This document shows, one piece after another, positions 1 through 8,224 of a stretch of DNA of 64,000 bases. Origin of the DNA: CAZCEC01 sp964497615 (GTDB lineage: Bacteria; Chloroflexota; Anaerolineae; Anaerolineales; UBA6663); contig CAZCEC010000011.1 in assembly GCA_964497615.1 (NCBI GenBank), positions 52,968-116,967 of the forward strand, read 5' to 3'. Under the pieces are notes generated by a model that saw nothing but the letters and a program-made list of their open reading frames with translations, was not told the DNA's origin and made no database searches. Within the stretch, counting starts at the first letter, position 1. Every line of letters starts with the position of its first letter. A program made the translations under genes and the position numbers.

Positions 1-501
1 GTGCCGCTGGTGGCGCGCTATGCCGATGTGATCCAGATTGGCGCACGCAATATGCAGAACTACGCGCTGCTTAACGCGGCCGGCGAGGCGGGGCGCACCG
101 TGCTGCTCAAACGCGGGATGATGTCGACCATCGAGGAACTGCTGATGTCGGCGGAGTACATCATGGCCCAGGGCAACGGGCGAGTGATCCTGTGCGAGCG
201 CGGCATCCGCACGTTCGAGAAGTACACGCGCAACACCACCGACATCAATGCCGTGCCGGTATTGAAGCAGATGACGCACCTGCCCGTCATATTGGACCCC
301 AGCCATGGCACGGGAAAGTGGGAGTATGTGACGGCGGTGGCGCGGGCGGGGATTGCGGCGGGCGCGGACGGGCTTATTGTGGAGGTGCATCCGCACCCGG
401 ACGAAGCATTTTCGGATGGGGCGCAATCGCTGCGGCCGGAGAAGTTCCGGCAGATGGTGGTCGAGGTCCGGCGCATCGCGGAGGCGGTGGGGCGCTGCTG
501 A
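1..501 (+). CDS. aroF: 3-deoxy-7-phosphoheptulonate (DAHP) synthase, 5' truncated by window edge
   Basis: This is the C-terminal 166 residues of DAHP synthase, which condenses phosphoenolpyruvate with erythrose-4-phosphate in the first shikimate step. The visible part carries the barrel motifs of the AroAII/KDO8P-like class: QIGARNMQNY near the start, LLKRG, the ILCERGIRTFE strand, DPSHGTG with the metal-binding His, and EVHPHP near the end. The open frame runs to base 1, so the true start lies upstream. Its stop overlaps the start of tyrA by one base, as expected in a translationally coupled operon. The family is clear. The symbol is by class, because several DAHP synthase types share these motifs. 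Confidence 0.93.
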   Translation: MPLVARYADVIQIGARNMQNYALLNAAGEAGRTVLLKRGMMSTIEELLMSAEYIMAQGNGRVILCERGIRTFEKYTRNTTDINAVPVLKQMTHLPVILDPSHGTGKWEYVTAVARAGIAAGADGLIVEVHPHPDEAFSDGAQSLRPEKFRQMVVEVRRIAEAVGRC

Positions 502-1382
502 TGGATGAGGATGGGTTTGCCGGGCTGAAACCAGCGCGCGTGACGGTGGCGGGCCTGGGATTGATGGGGGGGTCTCTGGCGCTGGCGCTGAGAGGCCACT
601 GCCGTGAGCTTGTGGGGGTGGACACAAACGAAGAGACGGCGGCGCTGGCAATGGCACGCGGGGTAGTTGACCGCATGGTGGACCTGGAGACCGCTGCGGC
701 CACCACGGACGTGCTGATCCTGGCCGCGCCCGTGCGTGCCATCCTGGGACAAATCAAGCAGCTGGCGGGGCTGCCCGGGCCGGCGCGGCGAACGGTCCTT
801 ATCGATCTGGGTTCGACCAAAACCGACATTGTAGGAGCCATGGCGGCACTGCCGGCGGCGTGGGATCCGCTGGGCGGGCATCCCATGTGCGGTAAGGAAG
901 TGAGCGGGCTGGCCCACGCCGAGGGGACGCTGTTTCAGGACAAGGTGTTCGTGCTGGCGCCACTGGCGCGCACCTCGCCGGAGGCGCTGGTGCTGGCCTA
1001 TGAGCTGGTTGGGGTAATTGGCGCGCGGCCCTTGCGGCTCAGCGCTGAACACCATGATGCCCTGGCGGCCACGGCCAGCCATCTGCCGTACCTGGCGGCG
1101 GCGCTGCTGGTGCGCGCGGCGGAGGCGGCCAATGACGATGGTATTTGGGAGATGGCGGCCTCCGGCTTTCGGGACACCTCGCGGCTGGCAGCCAGCGATG
1201 TGACGATGATGCTCGACATTGTGTTGACCAACCGGCCTGCGATCCTGGACGGATTGGGCCGCTACCGCGCGGAGCTGGACGCACTGATGGCGCTGCTGGA
1301 AGGCGGCGACGTGAATGGCCTGCGCGCATTTCTCCAGGCGGCCAAAGCGCGCCGCAGCCTGCCCCTGTGGGCGCGTAAGTAG
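501..1382 (+). CDS. tyrA: prephenate dehydrogenase
   Basis: This 293-residue protein catalyses NAD-dependent oxidative decarboxylation of prephenate to 4-hydroxyphenylpyruvate for tyrosine. The N-terminus has a Rossmann fingerprint (GLGLMGGSLALAL, residues about 15-27), followed by IDLGSTKTDIV and the GGHPMCGKE substrate/cofactor loop. The C-terminal half is the helical dimerisation domain. I chose the ATG at 501, which overlaps the aroF stop (TGATG); the frame is open further upstream, but that part is antiparallel to nothing and lies inside aroF. No ACT domain is visible after the catalytic part, so allosteric control by tyrosine through such a domain is not evident. Confidence 0.92.
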   Translation: MDEDGFAGLKPARVTVAGLGLMGGSLALALRGHCRELVGVDTNEETAALAMARGVVDRMVDLETAAATTDVLILAAPVRAILGQIKQLAGLPGPARRTVLIDLGSTKTDIVGAMAALPAAWDPLGGHPMCGKEVSGLAHAEGTLFQDKVFVLAPLARTSPEALVLAYELVGVIGARPLRLSAEHHDALAATASHLPYLAAALLVRAAEAANDDGIWEMAASGFRDTSRLAASDVTMMLDIVLTNRPAILDGLGRYRAELDALMALLEGGDVNGLRAFLQAAKARRSLPLWARK

Positions 1383-1394
1383 CCCGGTTCAAAC

Positions 1395-2678
1395 GTGTAT
1401 CCTGACGGAATCGAGATTGCTGCCGGATCACAGCCGCTGAACGCGACGGTGCGCGTGCCGGGGTCGAAGAGCCACACCAACCGCGCGCTGATCGTGGCGG
1501 CGCTGGCCGAGGGCGCCACGCAATTGCGGGGTGCTCTCTTTTCGGACGACTCGCGCTATTGCGCCGAAGCCCTGGTGCGCTTGGGCTTTGAGGTGAGGCT
1601 GGACGAGGCCGCCGAGACCATGACGGTGGCGGGGCTGGGCGGCCGCATCCCGGCCCCACACGCGGAACTTTTCATTGGGAACAGCGGCACGACAGCGCGG
1701 TTTCTGACGGCCATGCTAACCCTGGGCGAAGGTGAGTATGTGGTGGACGGCAGCGCCCGGATGCGCGAGCGGCCGCTGGCTGACCTGCTGGATGGCCTAA
1801 CCCAACTAGGCGCGGAGGTGAGCGCGCCCAGCGGATGCCCGCCGGTGCGGGTGCAGGCAAGCGGGCTGGCAGGCGGGCGGGCGCGGGTGGCCGGGGACAC
1901 CAGCAGCCAGTACCTGAGCGCGCTGCTGCAAGTGGCGCCCTATGCGCGCGGGCCGGTGGAACTAGGAGTGACGGGCGAGCTTAGCTCGGCGCCGTACGTG
2001 AGCCTGACGCTGGCGGTGATGGAAGACTTCGGTGTTGCGGTTGAGCACGACGGCCTGATGCGGTTCCGGGTGCAGCCGCAGACGTACCAGGGGCAAGGGG
2101 CGTATGACATCGAAGGTGATGCCTCTGCGGCCTCGTACTTCTTCGCCGCGCCCGCTATCCGGGGTGGCAGCGTGCGCGTCGGCAACGTCACGCGCCAGAC
2201 GCGGCAAGGGGATGTTGCCTTCGTGGACGTGCTGGTCAGAATGGGATGCGGCGTGGAAGATGCGCAGGACGGCATCACAGTGACTGGGCCGCCGGACGGC
2301 CAACTGCGCGGCGTGGACGTTGACATGCGGCATATCCCGGACACTGCCATGACGCTGGCGGCGGTAGCGCCCTTTGGCCGCTCACCGACGATCATTCGCG
2401 GAATCGCTTCGGCCCGCGTGAAGGAGACGGACCGCGTGCGGGCGATGAGCACGGAGCTGAGGCGGCTGGGCGTGCGGGTGGAAGAACACGCCGATGGGCT
2501 GACCATCTATCCCGCGGACAAGATTGCGCCGGCAGCGATTGAGACCTACGATGATCACCGGATGGCGATGGCGTTTGCATTGGTCGGCCTGCGTGTGCCG
2601 GGTGTCCGCATCACCAATCCGGGCTGTGTGGCGAAGACGTTCCCGCGCTTCTTTGAGGTGCTGGGCGGGCTGACCTAA
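1395..2678 (+). CDS. aroA: 5-enolpyruvylshikimate-3-phosphate synthase
   Basis: This 427-residue EPSP synthase transfers enolpyruvyl from PEP to shikimate-3-phosphate. Diagnostic motifs in order are PGSKSHTNRALI (substrate Lys and Arg, residues about 20-32), GNSGTTARFL, SSQYLSALL, ARVKETDR and DDHRMAMAFAL. The length is the normal bacterial size. The start is a GTG 12 nt after tyrA, because no ATG is available before the first conserved strand. The central LFIGNSGTTARFLTAML stretch keeps the Gly-Asn-Ser-Gly of glyphosate-binding class enzymes. Class assignment beyond that is not safe without an alignment. Confidence 0.94.
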   Translation: MYPDGIEIAAGSQPLNATVRVPGSKSHTNRALIVAALAEGATQLRGALFSDDSRYCAEALVRLGFEVRLDEAAETMTVAGLGGRIPAPHAELFIGNSGTTARFLTAMLTLGEGEYVVDGSARMRERPLADLLDGLTQLGAEVSAPSGCPPVRVQASGLAGGRARVAGDTSSQYLSALLQVAPYARGPVELGVTGELSSAPYVSLTLAVMEDFGVAVEHDGLMRFRVQPQTYQGQGAYDIEGDASAASYFFAAPAIRGGSVRVGNVTRQTRQGDVAFVDVLVRMGCGVEDAQDGITVTGPPDGQLRGVDVDMRHIPDTAMTLAAVAPFGRSPTIIRGIASARVKETDRVRAMSTELRRLGVRVEEHADGLTIYPADKIAPAAIETYDDHRMAMAFALVGLRVPGVRITNPGCVAKTFPRFFEVLGGLT

Positions 2679-2682
2679 CGCG

Positions 2683-3510
2683 ATGCGCCTGGTGCTGCTG
2701 GGTTATCCACTGGGCCACAGCGTGTCGCCGGCCATGCATGCGGCGGCGCTGAGGGAGGCGGGGCTGGCGGACTGGACGTATGAAGCGCGGCCCGTTTCGC
2801 CGGCTGAGGTGGAGGAGGCGGTGCGCCTACTGCGGGGGCCGGAGTTTGCGGGCGCCAATGTGACTGTGCCGCACAAGGCGGCTGTCATGGCGCATCTGGA
2901 CGGTCTGACGCCCGTGGCCGAGGCCATCGGCGCTGTGAACACCATCGTCAAGCAGGAAGGCCGGCTGATCGGCCATAATACGGATGCAGCGGGGTTCCTG
3001 GCCGACCTGGCCGGTCATGGGGTGGCGTTGAGTGGACGCAATGTGCTGATCCTGGGGGCGGGCGGGAGCGCGCGGGCGGTAGTGGCGGCATGCACCAGCG
3101 TGGGCGCGCGGCCACGGGTGCTGGCGCGGCGACCAGAAGCCGCCGTGGGCCTGCAAACGCTGGGGCCGGTGGTGATCTTCGAGTGGACCGAGTTGGGGCT
3201 GTTGCGGGCCAGCGATGGCTGCGCGGTGATCGTCAACACGACTCCGCTTGGCATGGCCCCACGGGTCGAGGGATCGCCGTGGGTGGAGGGCACACCATTT
3301 CCCCCAGACGCGTTTGTCTACGACCTCGTGTATAACCCCCCCGAGACGAGGCTGGTGCAGCAGGCGCGGGCGGCCGGACTAGGGGCGGATACGGGCCTGG
3401 GCATGCTGGTGGAACAGGGGGCATTGGCATTTGAGAAGTGGACCGGGCGGGCGGCCCCGCGCGGGGCGATGCGACGGGCGGCGGAGGACGCAGTAAGCGG
3501 ACGGCAGTAG
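2683..3510 (+). CDS. aroE: shikimate dehydrogenase
   Basis: This 275-residue enzyme reduces 3-dehydroshikimate to shikimate with NADPH. The substrate domain begins with YPLGHSVSPAMHAAAL (shikimate-binding Ser residues) and contains NVTVPHK with the catalytic Lys, then GAVNTIV and HNTDAAGF with the paired Asp. The cofactor domain has GAGGSARAV at about residue 125. The C-terminus ends in LVEQGALAFEKWTG, the family's closing helix. The ATG lies 4 nt after the aroA stop, so the gene is operonic. An 82-nt spacer separates it from aroC, the longest gap in the cluster and the only likely place for an internal promoter. Confidence 0.94.
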   Translation: MRLVLLGYPLGHSVSPAMHAAALREAGLADWTYEARPVSPAEVEEAVRLLRGPEFAGANVTVPHKAAVMAHLDGLTPVAEAIGAVNTIVKQEGRLIGHNTDAAGFLADLAGHGVALSGRNVLILGAGGSARAVVAACTSVGARPRVLARRPEAAVGLQTLGPVVIFEWTELGLLRASDGCAVIVNTTPLGMAPRVEGSPWVEGTPFPPDAFVYDLVYNPPETRLVQQARAAGLGADTGLGMLVEQGALAFEKWTGRAAPRGAMRRAAEDAVSGRQ

Positions 3511-3592
3511 GTCACCCACGAAAGACGAAGGACGATAACCGTCCGAGGCGCCAACGGCAAGACGGAAGCCGGCTGGAGATGAGCGAGAAGAC

Positions 3593-4835
3593 ATGCCATT
3601 GAGATTGTTAACCGCGGGCGAGTCGCATGGGGCGGTGGTGGGCGCGATCCTGGAAGGGGTGCCGGCGGGGTTGCCGCTGGGGCCGGAGGACATCAACCCC
3701 GACTTGGCGCGGCGGCAAGGGCTGATGGGGGGCGGGAAGCCGTACCCCGGCGCCAGCCCCCGCATGAAGATCGAGCGCGACGAGGCGCAAATCCTGGGCG
3801 GCGTGATGGGCGGCGTGACATTGGGCGCGCCGATTGCGTTACAAATCCAGAACCTGGACCATGCAAAGTGGAAGGGGAAGACAGTGGCACCGATGACGGT
3901 GCCACGGCCGGGGCACGCCGATCTGACGGGCGCGATCAAGTATGGGTACGACGACCTGCGACGCAGCCTCGAACGGGCCTCGGCGCGAGAGACGGCGGCG
4001 CGGGTAGCGGCGGNNNNNNNNNNTCTGTGGGAAGCGCGGTCATTGGGCTGCGTGGAGGGCGGGCGCTGTGTGCCGGAAGTTGCTGGGCGAGTTTGGCGTT
4101 CGGGTGGGAGGGTACGTTACCGATATTGGGGGCGTGGCGGCTGACTTGGCCGGCGTGCCGCTGGAGGCGCGGGTACAGGGGGCGCTGCAAAGCGAGATGG
4201 CGTGCCCGATCGTCGAAGGCACTGCGGCCATGCGTGCCCGCGTGCAGGCGATCATGACCACGAAGGACACGCTGGGAGGCGTGTTCGAGATTGTGGCGCT
4301 GGGCGTGCCGCCGGGACTCGGGAGTCACGTCCACTGGGACCGGCGGCTGACGGGCCGGCTGGCGGGGGCGCTGTTGAGCATCCACGCCATGAAAGGGGTG
4401 GAGATCGGCGAGGCGTTTGCCAATGCGCGGCTGCCCGGCACCCAGGTGCACGATGAGATTGTGCGTGATGAAGCTGGGAACCTCACGCGGCGGACCAACC
4501 GCGCGGGCGGGCTGGAGGGCGGCATCACCACCGGGCAGCCGCTGGTGATGCGGGTGGCGATGAAGCCGATTTCGACCACGCTGACGCCGCTGCAATCGGT
4601 GGACCTTGCATCGGGCCAGGCTTCGCCGACGGATTACGAGCGGTCGGACTTTTGCGCGGTGCCGCGGGCGGTGGTGGTGGGAGAGGCGATGGTGTGCCTG
4701 GTGCTGGCGGATGCGCTGCTGGAAAAACTGGGCGGCGATTCGATTGCGGAGATGCGGCCAAGGTTTGAGGCGCTGCGGCAAGCACGGCTGGAGGACTTGG
4801 TGATGAGGGGGGAGGGGCAGGTGTTTTGGAGTTGA
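3593..4835 (+). CDS. aroC: chorismate synthase, split by an assembly gap
   Basis: This enzyme makes chorismate from EPSP and needs reduced FMN. The N-terminal part (3593-4012) has RLLTAGESHGAVVGAI with the catalytic His and ends in ARETAARVAA. The rest, in another frame from 4062, resumes at GAVCRKLLGEFG and holds MTTKDTLGG, GSHVHWDRRLTGRLAG and the RAVVVGEAMV stretch. Joining codon 4010-4012 directly to 4062 gives an uninterrupted family sequence of about 397 residues. The N run plus about 35 bases after it is therefore an assembly artefact, and the gene is probably intact in the organism. The stop overlaps the next start by 10 nt. Confidence 0.9.
4014..4061. other. assembly gap plus spurious contig-end sequence inside aroC
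   Basis: Ten N (4014-4023) are followed by about 35 bases that do not encode chorismate synthase in any frame. The conserved reading continues from the last base before the gap (RVAA) straight to GAVCRK at 4062. Both contig ends share the bases gcgg at the expected junction. The simplest reading is that the two contigs overlap slightly and that bases 4024-4058 are a low-quality contig tail. Confidence 0.75.
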
Positions 4836-6379
4836 ACTTGATTCTGGCAGGGCCGCCGGGGGCGGGGAAGAGCACGATCGGTGCTATGGTGGCGGGCGCG
4901 TCAGGCCGCGAGTTTGTGGATGGGGATGCGCTGCTGGAGGTCCGGTGGGGGCGGACAATCCCGGACTATTTTGCCGCCGGCGAGGAGGTGCTGTTCCGCG
5001 AGCGGGAGGCGGAGGTGTATCGGGGGCTGGCCGAGCGTGATGGTCTGGTGGTGGCGGCGGGCGGTGGGGCACTGCTGAATCCCAAGAGCCGCGCGAGGTT
5101 GGAGCGGAGCGGGGTCATCGTGTGCCTGGAGGCCCCGGCAGACGTGCTGGCGGCGCGGCTGGAGGCGGGCGGCCCGGTGCGGCCCCTGGTGGCCGGTGAC
5201 GCGCGGACGAGGTTGGCGGGGCTGCTGCGCGAGCGGCAGGCGCATTACGATTCGTTTCAGTGGCGGGTGCATACGGGCGAGCGGGGAGTCGAGGCGGCCG
5301 TCGAGGCGGTGTTGGCCCGATTTGCCCAAGGCGGCGGCGCCATGCGGCTAACAGTGGGCGAGACCCGGGCGATCTACGCGCGCGGGCTGACCGCGGGGCT
5401 GCGTGGGCTGCTGGCTGAGAGCGGGCTGCAAGAGCCGTTCGTGGTGCTGGCGGATGGTGAGATTGCGGCGACGCATGGCGCGGCGGCGGCGAAGGCGCTG
5501 GGGGGAGTTGTCGTGGCGGTGCCGAGTGGCGAGATCAGCAAGAACCTGGATACGGTGCGGCACCTGTATCAGGCGTGCCTGGCGCAGGGGCTGGACCGCA
5601 ACGGCACGATTGTGGCGGTGGGGGGCGGGGTGACGGGCGACGTGGCGGGCTTTGTGGCCGCGACATTCATGCGCGGGGTGGCCTGGGCGAATGTGCCGAC
5701 GACGGTGTTGGCAATGGCCGACTCGGCGCTGGGCGGGAAGGTGGGGGTTGACCTGCCGGAGGGCAAGAACCTGGTGGGCGCGTTTCACCCGCCGAGGGTG
5801 GTGGCGGCTGATTTCGATGTGCTGAGGACGCTGCCGGAGGTGGAGGTGCGGTGCGGGCTGGCGGAAATCATCAAGAGCGGCGTCATTGGGGATGCGGTGT
5901 TGTTTGAGAGGATGCGGCGGGGCGATATGAGCCTGGAAGAGGGCATACGCCGGGCGGCGGCAGTGAAGGCCGGGATCGTGAATGCGGATCCGTTTGAGCG
6001 GGGCGAGCGGGCGACACTCAACCTGGGGCATACGATTGGACATGGGGTGGAGGCGGCGTCGGGATATGAGCTGAAGCACGGCGAGGCGGTGGCGATCGGG
6101 ATGGCGGCAGAGGCGAGGCTGGCGGAGCGAATGGGGTTGGCCGAGGCGGGGCTGGCGGATGAGATCGTCGCCTGTTTGAAGGGCGCGGGGCTGCCGGTGC
6201 GCGCGCCAGGGATGGATGTGGAGGCTGTGCGGCGGTTGATGAACAGCGACAAGAAGAAGGCGCACGGCAAGCTGAAGTTTGCGTTGCCGCGCCGCGTGGG
6301 TGAGGTGGAATGGGGCATCGAGGTCGAAGAAGACGACCTGGCCACGGTGCTGCGGGAGGTGATGAATGGCGGCATCTGA
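4826..6379 (+). CDS. aroKB: bifunctional shikimate kinase / 3-dehydroquinate synthase fusion
   Basis: This 517-residue fusion covers two shikimate steps. Residues about 1-165 are shikimate kinase: Walker A GPPGAGKS (9-16), FVDGD for Mg/shikimate, VVAAGGGALL for shikimate binding and a lid Arg in VRPL. Residues about 173-517 are 3-dehydroquinate synthase: VAVGGGVTGDVAGF (NAD), PTTVLAMADSALGGKVGVD, GKNLVGAFH, and the zinc-ligand region NLGHTIGHGVE. The start is a TTG that overlaps aroC by 10 nt. No stop separates the domains, and a Gly-Gly-Gly-Ala linker leads into an internal ATG (5342) that could also give free AroB. AroKB fusions are known, for example in Thermotoga, but the order and context deserve noting. 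Confidence 0.92.
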   Translation: MELNLILAGPPGAGKSTIGAMVAGASGREFVDGDALLEVRWGRTIPDYFAAGEEVLFREREAEVYRGLAERDGLVVAAGGGALLNPKSRARLERSGVIVCLEAPADVLAARLEAGGPVRPLVAGDARTRLAGLLRERQAHYDSFQWRVHTGERGVEAAVEAVLARFAQGGGAMRLTVGETRAIYARGLTAGLRGLLAESGLQEPFVVLADGEIAATHGAAAAKALGGVVVAVPSGEISKNLDTVRHLYQACLAQGLDRNGTIVAVGGGVTGDVAGFVAATFMRGVAWANVPTTVLAMADSALGGKVGVDLPEGKNLVGAFHPPRVVAADFDVLRTLPEVEVRCGLAEIIKSGVIGDAVLFERMRRGDMSLEEGIRRAAAVKAGIVNADPFERGERATLNLGHTIGHGVEAASGYELKHGEAVAIGMAAEARLAERMGLAEAGLADEIVACLKGAGLPVRAPGMDVEAVRRLMNSDKKKAHGKLKFALPRRVGEVEWGIEVEEDDLATVLREVMNGGI

Positions 6380-6830
6380 GTGGACGCACGCAGTGGAGTC
6401 GAGCAGGCGGGCGATCCTGGTGTTGCATGGCCCCAATCTGAACCTGCTGGGCACGCGCGAGCCGGAGATCTACGGCGCAATAACGCTGGCAGAGATTGAT
6501 GCGCGGCTGGTCGAGGCGGGAGCAGGGCGTGGGGTTGAGGTACGCACCTTTCAGTCGAACCACGAGGGCGCGCTGATTGACGCGCTGCACGAGGCGCGCA
6601 ACTGGGCGGCGGGCGTGATCTTCAATCCGGGCGGGTACACGCATACGTCGGTGGCGCTGCGGGATGCCGTGGCGGCGATTGGGATTCCGGTGATCGAGGT
6701 GCATTTGTCGAACACCGAGGCGCGGGAGGAGTTCCGGCACAAGTCGCTGCTGGCGCCGGTGTGCAAGGGGGTGATCCGGGGATTTGGGTGGCGGTCGTAC
6801 CTGCTAGGTTTGATCGCGTTGGTGGAGTGA
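6366..6830 (+). CDS. aroQ: type II 3-dehydroquinate dehydratase
   Basis: This 154-residue enzyme dehydrates 3-dehydroquinate to 3-dehydroshikimate. It shows LVLHGPNLNLLGTREPEIYG with the catalytic Tyr, the FQSNHEG flexible-loop region, FNPGGYTHTSVALRDA and VIEVHLSN with the catalytic His. About 15 extra residues precede the conserved start. The ATG at 6366 overlaps the end of aroB by 14 nt. A shorter start is possible, but none has a better ribosome site. This is the last gene of the aromatic operon; inverted repeats and a convergent gene follow. Confidence 0.93.
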   Translation: MAASEWTHAVESSRRAILVLHGPNLNLLGTREPEIYGAITLAEIDARLVEAGAGRGVEVRTFQSNHEGALIDALHEARNWAAGVIFNPGGYTHTSVALRDAVAAIGIPVIEVHLSNTEAREEFRHKSLLAPVCKGVIRGFGWRSYLLGLIALVE

Positions 6831-6850
6831 GCACCTGCCTGGGTGGCACG

Positions 6851-6991
6851 TCGTAGGCGCGAGACGGCGCACCGCGCCGTCTCCACCAATACACGCTGGG
6901 GCGTCCGGACCATCCGGCGAGAGCGACCGCTGCCGGCATGGACATGGACCGGCGCCGCGTGTGCGCCGCGAGACGGCAGGCCGCGCCGTCG
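6851..6991. repeat. two related GACGGC..GCCGTC stem-loop repeats between convergent genes
   Basis: Two similar inverted repeats lie between aroQ and the convergent dehydrogenase gene. The first has 8-bp arms (GACGGCGC / GCGCCGTC, 6863-6881) and the second 6-bp arms (GACGGC / GCCGTC, 6972-6990). Both are preceded by a CGCGAGACGGC-like string, so they look like two copies of one interspersed element. Their position fits a bidirectional terminator, although no T-run follows either stem. Confidence 0.6.
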
Positions 6992-8224
6992 TTACGAGGG
7001 TGATGCGCGTTCGCTCGTCCAGGAGTCGCGCAGGCCGTAAGGGAAGTCGTAGGCTTTCATCCGCTCCATGAACGGGTCGGGGTCGAAGGCTTCGGGGCCG
7101 AGGACGCCGCGGCCTTGCCATATCCCCTCCGACAGCAACTCAAGCGCAATGACAGGATTGACGGCGGTTTGCCAGACGACGGCCTGGACGCCGTAGTCGC
7201 GCATGCAAGCTTCGTTGTCCGCAACCTGGTAGAGATAGACCTCGCGCGGGCGGCCGTCCTTCGTGCCGGTGACCCAGGTGCCGGCGCAGGTTTTGCCAAA
7301 CATGTGGTCGCCCAGCTTGGCCGGGTCGGGCAGGCAGGCGGCGACGACATCGCGCGGGGCGACCTGCACGCCCTTGACGTTGATCGGCTCCTTCTTGTCC
7401 AAACCGAGCAGGGCCAGGGTCTTGAGCACGCCAATGAACTCGTCGCCAAGGCCGTACTTGAACGTGACTCGGTTGCACTTGACCCAGCGCGGCACGAGCA
7501 AGACCTCTTCGTGCTCCACGTTGACGCACTCCTGCGGGCCGATGCCGCCGGGGAAGTCGAAGACTTCCGGCTCGGAGAAGGGCGGGGTGGTGAACCAGCC
7601 GCGCGCCCGTTCCCAGATGATGGGCGGATTGAGGCACTCCTCGATGGTGGTCCAGATGGAGAAGGTGGGGGCGAAGGCGTAGCCGCGCACTTCCAGGTTC
7701 GCGCCATCGCGGACGCCGATCTCGTCAATGGCGTCGAACAAGTGCTTTTCAGCGTAACGGGCGAAGACATCGGCCAGGCCAGGCTCGACGCCCATGCCGA
7801 CGAGAGCCAGCAGGCCCTTCTTTTCCCACTTGGCCGCGCGCTCAAACTGATAGTCGCCCAGCTTGACGCCGCACTGCTCGTATGGGTGCGTGGGATGCGG
7901 CTGGGAGAGGGTCATCGCCATATCGAGATAGTGGCAGCCGGCGGTGTAGGCGGCGTCGAAGATGGCCTCGTTGAAGAGGGGGTCCACGGCGTTGACGATG
8001 ACGTCGGCCTGGTGCTGGCGGGCGAGGGCGATGATCTGGCGCTTGTCGCGAGCGTCCACCTGGACGGCGGGGAAGCGGCGCGGCTGGCTTAGGCGGGCGC
8101 GGACCTGCCGGGCGCGCTTGAGGTTGTAATCAGCCAGGACCAGCTTCTTGAGCCACGGGCGGTGCTGGGCGATGACGGCGATGGCCTCGCCGACGCCGCC
8201 GGTGCCGATGAGCAGAACGTTCAT
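6992..8224 (-). CDS. saccharopine dehydrogenase family NAD(P)-dependent oxidoreductase
   Basis: This 410-residue protein begins with a Rossmann motif, MNVLLIGTGGVGEAIAV, followed by VLADYN (acidic end of beta-2), VDARDKRQIIAL and DVIVNAVDPLFN, as in saccharopine dehydrogenase NADP-binding proteins. CHYLDMAM and GMGVEPGLADVFARY are typical of the carboxynorspermidine/saccharopine reductase branch. The rest is the C-terminal substrate domain. The substrate cannot be read from sequence; carboxynorspermidine synthase (polyamine) and lysine-pathway reductase are both possible. Its ATG overlaps the stop of the upstream histidine kinase (ATGA), so the two are co-translated. Confidence 0.82.
   Translation of the reverse strand: MNVLLIGTGGVGEAIAVIAQHRPWLKKLVLADYNLKRARQVRARLSQPRRFPAVQVDARDKRQIIALARQHQADVIVNAVDPLFNEAIFDAAYTAGCHYLDMAMTLSQPHPTHPYEQCGVKLGDYQFERAAKWEKKGLLALVGMGVEPGLADVFARYAEKHLFDAIDEIGVRDGANLEVRGYAFAPTFSIWTTIEECLNPPIIWERARGWFTTPPFSEPEVFDFPGGIGPQECVNVEHEEVLLVPRWVKCNRVTFKYGLGDEFIGVLKTLALLGLDKKEPINVKGVQVAPRDVVAACLPDPAKLGDHMFGKTCAGTWVTGTKDGRPREVYLYQVADNEACMRDYGVQAVVWQTAVNPVIALELLSEGIWQGRGVLGPEAFDPDPFMERMKAYDFPYGLRDSWTSERASPS

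Noticed and set aside
60..1082. Long - strand ORF across aroF and tyrA
   Set aside because: Mirror of high-GC codon bias; Arg/His/Pro-rich with no motif. The + strand genes carry clear catalytic residues.
5348..6454. 368-codon - strand ORF opposite aroB
   Set aside because: Shadow frame; the + strand has the full dehydroquinate synthase signature.
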